Notes under the pieces: generated by a model
What the model was told of the DNA's origin: nothing
Database searches by the model: none
What the model saw: the letters and a program-made list of their open reading frames with translations, nothing else
Translations under genes and position numbers: made by a program
Shown: piece after piece, positions 1-6,277 of the stretch
Position numbering within the stretch: position 1 is the first letter of the stretch
Layout of the letters: each line of letters opens with the position of its first letter
NCBI GenBank assembly: GCA_903874575.1
Contig: CAIQSZ010000191.1
Span: forward strand, 1 to 7,387
Direction: 5' to 3'
DNA from: an uncultured Elusimicrobia bacterium
GTDB lineage: Bacteria > Elusimicrobiota > Elusimicrobia > UBA1565 > UBA9628
DNA length: 7,387 nucleotides

Positions 1-278
1 AGCACGTCTATTTCCCCGCTTTGGTATTCCGATTTTTTTAGAGAGCCTTCGGCCCTTTTATTGAAACGCCTCTGCACCTGGTCGATCATGGCGATCATTT
101 TGGGATCGGCCGGTTCACGCTCCGGACTCGAGAGAACGAACTTCCGCACATCCTCGAATATCTCGCTGACGAGAGGCACGACTTTCTTTTTATTGACCGG
201 TTTACCGGGCCACTGGAACTGCGGCTGGGTCGACGCGACGCTCAACGCCGCCGCAAGAAGGAAGAGGGAGGCTCTCAT
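1..278 (-). CDS. Unrecognised secreted protein, N-terminal part (cut by window edge)
   Basis: I do not recognise the family. The ATG at 278-276 opens a frame that stays open to the window edge (92 full codons), so the C-terminus is missing. The first ~16 residues (MRASLFLLAAALSVAS) look like a Sec signal peptide with a short basic n-region, a hydrophobic core and a small-residue cleavage site before TQPQ; there is no lipobox cysteine. The mature part begins with a Trp/Pro-rich stretch (about residues 18-27), then a Lys cluster (30-32), then a mainly helical, charged region (about 36-90) containing two close Met-Ile pairs. It probably acts in the periplasm or outside the cell. No Shine-Dalgarno sequence precedes the ATG; instead a TTGACA/TACACT promoter ends 6 nt upstream, suggesting leaderless translation. 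It lies 60 bp downstream of the kinase gene on the same strand. The reading frame and signal peptide are seen directly; the function is unknown. Confidence 0.75.
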   Translation of the reverse strand, partial: MRASLFLLAAALSVASTQPQFQWPGKPVNKKKVVPLVSEIFEDVRKFVLSSPEREPADPKMIAMIDQVQRRFNKRAEGSLKKSEYQSGEIDV

Positions 279-284
279 AACGGA

Positions 285-313
285 AGTGTATGGGCCGCCG
301 GAGGCTTTGTCAA
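285..313 (-). promoter_or_regulatory. Sigma-70-type promoter abutting the start codon of the secreted-protein gene
   Basis: Read on the minus strand, a perfect -35 TTGACA (313-308) is followed by a 17-nt spacer and TACACT (290-285, 4 of 6 matches to TATAAT), then 6 nt, then the ATG at 278. A start point 6-7 nt past the -10 box would fall on or next to the A of the ATG, giving a leaderless mRNA. The same arrangement stands before the kinase gene at 2475-2503, including a shared CCTTGACAAA. Boxes and spacing are read from the sequence; activity is inferred. Confidence 0.7.
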
Positions 314-338
314 GGCGACGAAGCGCCCGTTCCGCGTC

Positions 339-2468
339 TCAAGCCCGCGAGTCCGCGACGAGCCGGTCCACCGCCGCGGACAACTCGGCCGGGGAGCTTA
401 TGCGCTTGTCGGGGTCGGGAGCCAGGGCGCGGGCGACGACGTCGTCGAAGCCCGCGGGCAGGCCCGGAACGCGCCGGCTGGGCGGGGTCCATTTGCCGTT
501 GAGCTTGTCGAGCAGCATCTTGGCGCCGGACCCTTCGAACGGAAGGGCCCCGGTCGTCATCTCGTAAAGGCAGACGCCCAGCGCGTAGACGTCGGACTCC
601 CGGCGCACCGAGCCCTGCTCCTGTTCGGGCGCCATGTACGGAGGCGTCCCGACGACGACGTTCGTCGTCGAGCGGCGGGTCAGCGCGTCCTTGGCTTGGC
701 GCGCGACACCGAAGTCCATGACCTTCGCGCGCCCCTCGCCGGTCAGCATGACGTTCGAGGGCTTGAGGTCGCGATGGATCACGCCGCGCTCGTGCGCGTG
801 GGCGACGGCGGCGGCCATGTCGCGCAAGACCCGCGCCGCGACGGGCAGTCCCATGGGGCCGCCCGACTTCAGGGCGTCGGCCAGCGTGAGGCCTTCCACG
901 AACTCGAAGACCAGATAGACGTCGCCGCCGTCCTCGATGATCGCGTAGATGTCCACGATGTTCGGGTGATGGAGCCGGGCGACCATGCGCGCCTCGGCGA
1001 CGAAGCGGCGGCGCTCCTCCGGATCCAGGCGGATCTCGTCGCGCATCTTCTTGACCGCGACCCGGCGCTCGAGCGAGCGGTCCGTCGCCTCGTACACGAC
1101 GCCCATCCCGCCCAAGCCGATCTCCTTGACCACCGCGTACTGCGTCCAGAACGTCCCTTTTGAGGGGGAGTCGGCGGCGCCGCCGGAGGCCGGGACGGGC
1201 GAGGAGCCCAGCACGCGGCGCGCGGTCAGCCGCACCCTCTCGCGCCAACCCGCGGAAACGATGTGAAGAACGCCCAGCGCGATCAGCAGGCCGCCGCTGA
1301 CCGACAGCGCCGCCAGACGCGCGAAGCTCCGCCGCCGGGAACCGGGCGCGGGAGGCGCCGCCGCCGTCCGCGCGCCCGCCCCGTCTTCGAACAACAGCGT
1401 CAGGTCCGCGTCCTGGGGCAGGCGCACGGCGCGTTCCAGGCGATTGACGAAGCGGTTGTCCAATTGCGCCGCGCGGCGCAGGGCGTCCAGCGCGCCGCCG
1501 CGGTCTCCCAAGCCGGCCAGCGCGAACGCCTTGTTTTCGTAGGCGAACGCGCTGTTCGGGTCGCTCGAAAGCGTGGCCTGCGCGTCCTGTAGAGCTTCCC
1601 TATATTTGCCCTGCTTGGCGAACGCCCACGACCGGGTCTGCAGGACCGCGGCGCTTCCCGGAGCCAAGCCGAGAGCGGAACTGGCGTCCTGTACCGCGTC
1701 CGCGTAGCTCCCCATGCGGCTTGAAGCCATCGCGCGGAGATTCAGCGCCTGCGCGTTCTGCGCGTTGAGATCGATGGCCTCGCTGGCCAAGCGGTAGGCG
1801 GTCGGATAATCCTTCTCCCGGAGCGCGTTCGCGCAATCCTTCGTGAACTGATTCGACCGCGCCAGCGCGCCCGGCCCGCCGTCGGCGGCCCGTGGCGCCA
1901 GGTCCGAGGCCCGCGGCGCGGCCGTCGGCGGCTCGTACGCGTCGCCGCTCACCGTCGGCGCGTCGTCGCGCGGGCCGGCCCCGAAATCCGTAAGCGCCGA
2001 GGGCACCTTGACCTTCGGCGCGCGGATTTTCGAGAACTGGTACAGAGCCGTCGCGTCCTTGTTGCCCGGCTCCAGCTTGAGCGCCGCGAGCGCGGCGCCC
2101 AAGGCGGTCCGGGCGTCGCCAAGCTCGAGCGCCGCGCCGCCGAACGCGTTCAATTCCTCGACGTCGGGATCGCCGTTTTTGATGATTTTGGCCAACTCTT
2201 CGAAGGCCCGGTGGTAGTCGTGCGCGTCGTAGAAGTCGAGCCCCCGCTCGCGGGACGACTCCAAGTCGGGATTCAGCCTGGAACCGCGGCGCCCTTTCCG
2301 AAAGTGTTTCCTCTCCCCGGGCCGGCGCTCGGATTCGGACGCTTTCTCGTCATGCCCCTCTCTCCGGGAATCGTTTTTCGCCGGGCCGTCGGGCCCGCCG
2401 AACGACGCCGTCGCCGCGAGGGCCGCGAACGCCGCGAGCGCGAGGATGCGGCGAGGGGCGCGCCTCAT
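339..2468 (-). CDS. TPR-repeat, membrane-anchored Ser/Thr protein kinase (PknB-like catalytic domain)
   Basis: A 709-residue Hanks-type kinase with an N-terminal sensor. Domain order: signal peptide or anchor (1-22, basic MRRAPRR then an Ala/Leu core); charged linker (30-65); TPR-like helices (about 72-136); Pro/Ala-rich linker (150-203); further TPR-like repeats (about 204-340); one hydrophobic membrane segment (about 385-405); kinase domain (about 443-705). Kinase motifs look complete: Gly-rich loop GLGGMGVVY (451-459), VAVKK with catalytic K473, helix-C E492, HRDLKPSN (565-572), DFG (585-587), GTPPYMAPE (607-615) and the SDVYALG helix-F motif. It is an RD kinase with Thr/Ser at 597-602 in the activation loop, typical autophosphorylation sites. 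The expected topology is TPRs outside and kinase in the cytoplasm, reversed relative to classical PknB (kinase first, sensor last). Both flanks of the membrane segment are basic, so the topology is not certain. It follows pdxA by 31 bp but has its own promoter and no clear Shine-Dalgarno. An active kinase is likely; ligand and substrates are unknown. Confidence 0.93.
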   Translation of the reverse strand: MRRAPRRILALAAFAALAATASFGGPDGPAKNDSRREGHDEKASESERRPGERKHFRKGRRGSRLNPDLESSRERGLDFYDAHDYHRAFEELAKIIKNGDPDVEELNAFGGAALELGDARTALGAALAALKLEPGNKDATALYQFSKIRAPKVKVPSALTDFGAGPRDDAPTVSGDAYEPPTAAPRASDLAPRAADGGPGALARSNQFTKDCANALREKDYPTAYRLASEAIDLNAQNAQALNLRAMASSRMGSYADAVQDASSALGLAPGSAAVLQTRSWAFAKQGKYREALQDAQATLSSDPNSAFAYENKAFALAGLGDRGGALDALRRAAQLDNRFVNRLERAVRLPQDADLTLLFEDGAGARTAAAPPAPGSRRRSFARLAALSVSGGLLIALGVLHIVSAGWRERVRLTARRVLGSSPVPASGGAADSPSKGTFWTQYAVVKEIGLGGMGVVYEATDRSLERRVAVKKMRDEIRLDPEERRRFVAEARMVARLHHPNIVDIYAIIEDGGDVYLVFEFVEGLTLADALKSGGPMGLPVAARVLRDMAAAVAHAHERGVIHRDLKPSNVMLTGEGRAKVMDFGVARQAKDALTRRSTTNVVVGTPPYMAPEQEQGSVRRESDVYALGVCLYEMTTGALPFEGSGAKMLLDKLNGKWTPPSRRVPGLPAGFDDVVARALAPDPDKRISSPAELSAAVDRLVADSRA

Positions 2469-2474
2469 GTTTCG

Positions 2475-2503
2475 AGTTTATCCCCGCCCCACGGGTTTGT
2501 CAA
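2475..2503 (-). promoter_or_regulatory. Sigma-70-type promoter abutting the kinase start codon
   Basis: On the minus strand, a perfect TTGACA (2503-2498) is followed by a 17-nt GC-rich spacer and TAAACT (2480-2475, 4 of 6 matches to TATAAT), then 6 nt, then the kinase ATG at 2468. The -35 box contains the TGA stop codon of pdxA. The predicted start point coincides with the ATG, so the kinase mRNA made here would be leaderless. The geometry is identical to the promoter at 285-313. Sequence and spacing are seen; function is inferred. Confidence 0.68.
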
Positions 2504-3459
2504 GGAACCGGAGTTCCTCGGGCGGACCGCAGCAGGCGCGCCGCCAAACGGGCGGCCTCGATGGTCGCGGACGGGTCGATGCGGCCGGACCGCGCCGCGT
2601 CCCAACCGGTTCCGTGGGCGGGCGACGTGCGCGCAAACGGCAGGCCGACGGTCCAATTCACCCCGGACAAGCCTCCGAGGACCTTGAGCGGAATGAGGGC
2701 CTGATCGTGATACAGACAGACCAAGCCGTCGTAGACCCCCTCGGCGTGCAGGCGCCAGGCGGAATCGGCGGGAAGCGGCCCGTCCAGGCGCAGGCCTTCG
2801 CGGCGCAAGGACGCGAGCGCGGGAAGCAGGACGGACTTCTCCTCGGCGCCGAGCAAGCCGCCCTCGCCGGCATGCGGGTTCAAGCCGCACAACGCCAGGC
2901 GCGGACGGGAACGTCCGAGAGCCTTCAAGGCGGAAGAGAGCGCGAGGGCGGAGGAACGCACGGACGCCGCGTCCAGACGGCGCACGGCGTCCTTCAGAGA
3001 AAGGTGGCGGGTGGCCAGCGCGCACCACAGGCCTCGCGACGGGACGCCCAGCACCATCTCCGCGTTCCCGCCGTCCGCGCAAAGGGCGAGGCGCTCGGTG
3101 TGATCGCGGTAAGCGTAGCCCGCGGCGGCCCACCGGTCCTTGGCGATCGGCGCGGTGACCACGCCGCCCGCCAGGCCGCGCGCGCACAACGTCAGCGCCG
3201 CCTCGAAGGCGGCGGCGGAAATCCGGCCCCCGTCCGCGTCGGGGCGTCCCGGGGCGGGAGCGCGCAACCCCAGACCCGTGTCGAAAACCGGGCCGTCCGA
3301 CGGACGCAGGCCGGCGCGCTCCCAGACGGCGCGCTCGCCGACGAACAGCGGCGCCGCCGAGCCCTCGCGCGCGACGACGCGGGCCGCCGCGACGGCCGCC
3401 CGCGGACCGACTCCCGCGGGATCGCCGCAGGTGAAGGCGAGGGTCTTAGGGAACCGCAG
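2500..3459 (-). CDS. pdxA: 4-hydroxythreonine-4-phosphate dehydrogenase PdxA, apparent CTG start
   Basis: PdxA oxidises 4-phosphohydroxy-L-threonine with NAD(P)+ in the DXP-dependent route to pyridoxal phosphate; it is a cytoplasmic, metal-dependent homodimer. Numbering from the CTG at 3459-3457, the 319-residue protein carries family motifs in order: GDPAGVGP (12-19), VTAPIAK (101-107), DHTE (119-122, where GHTE is usual), ATRHLSLKDA (149-158), GLNPHAGEGG (192-201), LYHDQALIPLK (249-259) and LPFARTSPAHGT (273-284). The three metal-binding histidines of the family correspond to H152, H196 and H251, so it should be active. The length fits the family (about 320-330). Start choice: no ATG, GTG or TTG lies in frame between the upstream TGA (3501-3499) and a TTG at 3267, and starting at that TTG would delete 64 residues including GDPAGVGP. 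CTG at 3459 gives a normal N-terminus and overlaps the SurA-like gene by 14 nt. No Shine-Dalgarno is visible, so translation is probably coupled to the upstream gene. Identity is firm; the start is inferred. Confidence 0.93.
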   Translation of the reverse strand: MRFPKTLAFTCGDPAGVGPRAAVAAARVVAREGSAAPLFVGERAVWERAGLRPSDGPVFDTGLGLRAPAPGRPDADGGRISAAAFEAALTLCARGLAGGVVTAPIAKDRWAAAGYAYRDHTERLALCADGGNAEMVLGVPSRGLWCALATRHLSLKDAVRRLDAASVRSSALALSSALKALGRSRPRLALCGLNPHAGEGGLLGAEEKSVLLPALASLRREGLRLDGPLPADSAWRLHAEGVYDGLVCLYHDQALIPLKVLGGLSGVNWTVGLPFARTSPAHGTGWDAARSGRIDPSATIEAARLAARLLRSARGTPVP

Positions 3460-4573
3460 GGAGGTGGCGCTCGATGGTCGCCTTCTCGCGCAAGGACTTC
3501 ACGTAGGCGTCGAGCTTCTTGCGGAAAGCCATGTTGCCCAGGAAGCTGGAGATATCCTCCTTGAACCGCTCGAAGTCGGGCGTCTCGGCCGCGCGCCTTT
3601 CGGTCACGCGCAGGACGCTGTAGCCCAGTTCGGAGAGGACGGGCTGGCTGGTCTGGCCGACCTCCATGCCGAACACGGTCTTCTCCATCTCCGGCGGCGC
3701 GACGCCGCGCAGGACGTAGCCGATGTCGCCGCCGCGGGACGCGCTGTCGGGGTCTTCGGACTCCTCCTTCGCGATCTTGGCGAAATCCTCGCCGTCCTGC
3801 AGGCGCTTGCGCAGGCCCTGGGCGGTCTTGAGCGCGCGCTTGCGCTCGTTGTCCGAAGCGCCCGGAGACAGGCGGATGAGGATGCGCTGGACGCGCACGC
3901 GCTCGGAGCTGAGGGCCTTGACCTGCGAGGCCGCCTCGCGCAGGGCGACGGCCTCGTCCTCGTCCATGCCCTTGGGCGTCTCCGTGCTCTTGGATGAAAT
4001 GTAAGCCTTGATCTTGTCGAAGTAGGCCCGCGCCTCGGATTCGGTCGGCGGGACCACCTTGGCCTTCACGTTCTCCTCAATGACCTTGCGCGCGACCATC
4101 TGGCGGCTCAAGCGCTCGCGGAACTGCGCGTAATCGATGCCCTCGGCCTTCAGCTGCTCGGCGAAGGCCTTCTCCGCCTCGGCCTCGTCGAAGACGCGCC
4201 CGGAGGCCTCGTCCTTCTTGAAGCGGGCCTTGATCTCGTCGACGGCCGCGTCCAGCTCGCGGTCCCGCACCTTGATCTTGGCGCGCGTGCCCTCCAGGAC
4301 GAGAAGCTCGCGCGTGATCAACTCCTCCAGGGTGCTCTCGCGGATCTTGCGGACGTTGGCCGGATCGGCCAACGCGGCGGGGTTCGTCTTGCCCCAGTAG
4401 TCGAGCGCGGTGGCCGCCTCTTTCTGGTACTCGGACAACTGGATGAGCGAACCGTCGACCATCGCGACGGTGTCCTCCATCGTGGTGGGCGTCGCCTTCG
4501 ACGGAGCCGCGGCGGACGCGGGCAAGCCGGACAGCAGCAGGGCCAGCGCCGCCGCCTTATTTAAACTGTTCAT
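3446..4573 (-). CDS. SurA-like periplasmic chaperone with a degenerate parvulin domain
   Basis: A 375-residue exported protein of the SurA/PpiC class, which escorts unfolded outer-membrane proteins through the periplasm. It has a Sec signal peptide (1 to about 22, ending in small residues around SAAA), an N-terminal helical chaperone region (about 33-180, SurA_N-like: a short strand with VAMVDGSLIQLSEY, then long amphipathic helices), a Glu/Lys-rich linker (about 180-222), one parvulin (rotamase) domain (about 225-326, with GGDIGYV at 281-287 and a GYSVLRV end strand) and a C-terminal helix (333-365). E. coli SurA has two parvulin domains; this has one. The two histidines usual in active parvulins are replaced: the first strand reads VQRILI (R230 for His) and the last reads GYSV (S319 for His), so catalysis is doubtful and chaperoning likely. 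The ATG has a GGAGG sequence 6 nt upstream and lies inside the preceding parvulin gene (17-nt overlap), indicating translational coupling. Confidence 0.9.
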   Translation of the reverse strand: MNSLNKAAALALLLSGLPASAAAPSKATPTTMEDTVAMVDGSLIQLSEYQKEAATALDYWGKTNPAALADPANVRKIRESTLEELITRELLVLEGTRAKIKVRDRELDAAVDEIKARFKKDEASGRVFDEAEAEKAFAEQLKAEGIDYAQFRERLSRQMVARKVIEENVKAKVVPPTESEARAYFDKIKAYISSKSTETPKGMDEDEAVALREAASQVKALSSERVRVQRILIRLSPGASDNERKRALKTAQGLRKRLQDGEDFAKIAKEESEDPDSASRGGDIGYVLRGVAPPEMEKTVFGMEVGQTSQPVLSELGYSVLRVTERRAAETPDFERFKEDISSFLGNMAFRKKLDAYVKSLREKATIERHLPAVP

Positions 4574-5390
4574 CGACGACCTCCACGGGGAATTTTTCCT
4601 GCATCTGTTGCAGATAGTGATCGAATTTCTGCTTCTCGAGGAGGCGGACGACGCGCTCGCGCGTCTCCGCCGTCCGGACCGGCAGCCGGTTCTCGGACTC
4701 CTTCTTCACGACGTGATAGCCGAACTTGCTCTTGAGCGGGCCGCCGATCTCCCCGACGCGCATGCGGAAGACGACCTCCTCCAGCTCGGGGATCACCTCG
4801 CCGTGCATCAGCGGCGGGAACTTGCCGCCCTGGGCGGCCGTGGAGGCGTCGAGCGACTCCTCCCGGGCGATCTTCACGAAATTCGCCCCGGCGCGCAGCT
4901 TCTTGGCCACCGACACGGCCTTGTCCGACGTGGCCAGCAGCACGTGGCGAATCTCGACTTCGGACGGGTGCTTGGCCAGGTAGTCGTCGATCTCGGGATC
5001 GGTTATCTTGAGAATGCCGGCCTTGCGCAAATCGTCCACCCACAGCGACGTCAGCAGGGCCTCGCCGCCGTCGCGGACGCGATCCGCCTCGTCCCGGCGC
5101 AGCTGCTCCAGGCGCGCGCGAAAGTCGGCGGAATGCGGCACGTCGGAGCGCTGGGCGACGGCCAGGACCAGCTTCTCCCGGACCAAAACGTCGAGGAACT
5201 GGCGGCGCCCGCTCGGCGTGAGCACGTAATCCTGGTAGCCCTGGGAGACCTCGCTGATCTTGCGCCGGAACTCCGACTGCGTGATCGTCAGCTTGCCCAC
5301 GCGCGCCAGGACGGGATCTTTCTCCCCGCGGCAGGCGGCGGCCAGAACGACGGCGAAAAACGGCAGGAGCGCCTTTTTCATCCGCGCCAT
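4557..5390 (-). CDS. PpiC/parvulin-type peptidyl-prolyl isomerase lipoprotein
   Basis: A 277-residue lipoprotein that should catalyse cis-trans isomerisation of Xaa-Pro bonds in exported proteins, in the manner of PpiC/PrsA/SurA-family foldases. Residues 1-20 form a lipoprotein signal ending in the lipobox LAAAC, so C20 is the likely lipidated residue. An N-terminal SurA_N-like helical region (about 27-140) is followed by one parvulin domain (about 144-234): EIRHVLL with H149, FVKIAREESLD (171-181), the GG at 188-189 and KFGYHVVKK with H226. Both histidines usual in the parvulin active site are present, unlike in its downstream paralogue. A C-terminal helix (240-265) follows. The start is the ATG at 5390; a second ATG three codons later (5381, giving MKKALLP) is equally plausible. 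Neither has a clear Shine-Dalgarno, and the 42 bp back to the RRM gene holds no T-tract terminator, so read-through from the RRM gene is likely. The last 17 nt overlap the SurA-like gene. Confidence 0.92.
   Translation of the reverse strand: MARMKKALLPFFAVVLAAACRGEKDPVLARVGKLTITQSEFRRKISEVSQGYQDYVLTPSGRRQFLDVLVREKLVLAVAQRSDVPHSADFRARLEQLRRDEADRVRDGGEALLTSLWVDDLRKAGILKITDPEIDDYLAKHPSEVEIRHVLLATSDKAVSVAKKLRAGANFVKIAREESLDASTAAQGGKFPPLMHGEVIPELEEVVFRMRVGEIGGPLKSKFGYHVVKKESENRLPVRTAETRERVVRLLEKQKFDHYLQQMQEKFPVEVVDEQFK
4580..4584 (-). promoter_or_regulatory. Ribosome-binding site of the SurA-like gene
   Basis: GGAGG on the minus strand, 6 nt before the ATG at 4573 and inside the 3' end of the upstream parvulin gene. 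It fixes the start of the SurA-like protein and supports translation coupled to the upstream gene. Confidence 0.8.
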
Positions 5391-5432
5391 CTTATCATTT
5401 GGGCCCGGCGCTTTGAAGCCGGTCCTAGGCCG

Positions 5433-6161
5433 TCAGTTGCTGCCGCGCCGGACTTTGCGGGTGAAGCCGCCGGGCTTGCCTTCGGGCTTGCGCTCCCACG
5501 GCTTCTTGCCGCCGGACTTGCCGGCGGTCGGCAGATCGGACCAGGGCTTCTTCTTGCCGGCGTAGCCGCCCGGCTTGTCGCCGGTCGAGGGCTTGTCGGC
5601 CCACGCCTTGCGGGCGGACCAGGGCTTCTTGTCGGCCCAAGGCTTTTTCTCGGCGAACCCCGGCTTCTTCTTGTCGGCCCACGGCTTCTTCTCGCCGAAG
5701 CCGAACTTGGAGCTCCACTTCTTCTCCGCGACGGGCGGCGCACGGCGGTCGGAAGGCGCGGCGAAGCCGGCGGAAGCCGGGACGCCGGACGGGGCGCCGA
5801 AACCGGGGCGCTGCCGCCGGTCCTTGCCGGAGCGGCGCTCGACGAAACCCGGGGCGGGCGCGAACGCGGGCTTGGCCGCGAAGGCGGGACGGCCTCCGGG
5901 GCCGTCCTTCTTCTCCTGCGGGCGGGCCTCGCTGATGAACATCTTGCGCGCGCCGACGGCGGCGCCGTTGAGCTTCTCCATGGCGGCCTTCGCGTCGGCC
6001 TCGGTGGACATCTCGACGAAGGCGTAGCCCTTCGAGCGCCCGGTCTCCTTGTCCATGATGAGCTTCACGCCGAACACCGCGCCCGCGGAGGAGAACATCT
6101 TAAGCAGTTCGGACTGGGTCGTCTCGTACGGAAGTCCGCCGACGAACAGCTTCGTGTTCAT
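5433..6161 (-). CDS. RRM-domain RNA-binding protein with basic Lys-Pro-Trp repeat tail
   Basis: A 242-residue protein. Residues 1-80 are a complete bacterial single RRM (Rbp-like): RNP2 LFVGGL (5-10) and RNP1 KGYAFVEM (44-51) with their aromatic RNA-stacking residues, and the usual strand/helix order. Family knowledge says such proteins bind single-stranded RNA, often with cold-regulated expression. The remaining two thirds (81-242) is low-complexity, very basic and probably disordered: an Ala/Pro/Phe-rich part (91-140), then KKPW-type units at 158-165, 172-181, 184-190, 203-208 and 219-224. This tail is much longer than the short Gly-rich tails of typical bacterial RRM proteins. The start is ATG 6161, preceded by AAGGAG at 5-nt spacing. 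The frame is open further upstream through the cold-shock gene, but the Shine-Dalgarno and the RRM boundary fix the start. It is divergent from the cold-shock gene and 42 bp upstream of the parvulin lipoprotein gene. The RRM is certain; the role of the tail is unknown. Confidence 0.93.
   Translation of the reverse strand: MNTKLFVGGLPYETTQSELLKMFSSAGAVFGVKLIMDKETGRSKGYAFVEMSTEADAKAAMEKLNGAAVGARKMFISEARPQEKKDGPGGRPAFAAKPAFAPAPGFVERRSGKDRRQRPGFGAPSGVPASAGFAAPSDRRAPPVAEKKWSSKFGFGEKKPWADKKKPGFAEKKPWADKKPWSARKAWADKPSTGDKPGGYAGKKKPWSDLPTAGKSGGKKPWERKPEGKPGGFTRKVRRGSN
5622..5699 (-). repeat. Tandem coding repeat in the RRM protein tail
   Basis: Two adjacent units of about 36-42 bp (5699-5658 and 5657-5622) encode residues 155-168 and 169-180, both reading F-G/A-EKKPWADKK. 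A diverged third unit (KAWADK) and later KKPW motifs (residues 203-224) follow. The units differ by small in-frame length changes, as expected for a repeat that expands and contracts by slippage. Confidence 0.8.
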
Positions 6162-6166
6162 GAAAT

Positions 6167-6172
6167 CTCCTT
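6167..6172 (-). promoter_or_regulatory. Ribosome-binding site of the RRM gene
   Basis: AAGGAG on the minus strand, 5 nt before ATG 6161. It decides the start of the RRM protein within a much longer open frame. Confidence 0.85.
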
Positions 6173-6183
6173 GCGGCTCCCAC

Positions 6184-6212
6184 AGCTTACCGCGGACGGG
6201 AGCCGAACGCAA
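6184..6212 (-). promoter_or_regulatory. Possible weak promoter of the RRM gene
   Basis: On the minus strand, TTGCGT (6212-6207), a 17-nt spacer and TAAGCT (6189-6184) would start transcription near 6177, leaving a short leader that includes the AAGGAG. Each box matches consensus at only 3 of 6 positions, so the support is mainly spacing and position. Confidence 0.25.
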
Positions 6213-6277
6213 TAGCCGTCGCGAAAGGCCGGCGGACCCCCCCCTAAAAAAAGAAGCCCAAAATCGACAATTCGTCG

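Noticed and set aside
61..567. 168-codon plus-strand frame spanning the end of the kinase and the secreted-protein gene
   Set aside because: The minus strand of the same stretch carries a signal peptide with a consensus promoter and the kinase C-terminus; the plus frame shows no motif or ribosome-binding site.
310..1248. 312-codon minus-strand frame overlapping the kinase domain
   Set aside because: It is a +1-type shadow of the kinase frame, extremely Arg-rich. The kinase motifs lie in the other frame.
3265..3267. TTG as the start of pdxA
   Set aside because: It would remove the first 64 residues, including GDPAGVGP.
2446..3564. 372-codon plus-strand frame over pdxA
   Set aside because: Antisense to clearly conserved PdxA, Arg/Gly-rich, no domain recognisable.
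5391..5432. Terminator between the RRM and parvulin lipoprotein genes
   Set aside because: A 5-bp CCGGC/GCCGG stem with an 8-nt loop is present on the minus strand but no T-tract follows, so read-through is more likely.
4410..6215. 601-codon plus-strand open frame antisense to the parvulin and RRM genes
   Set aside because: It mirrors real coding sequence, reads as Leu/Ala/Gly/Arg-rich text without motifs, and lacks a ribosome-binding site. Long antisense frames are expected in GC-rich genes.
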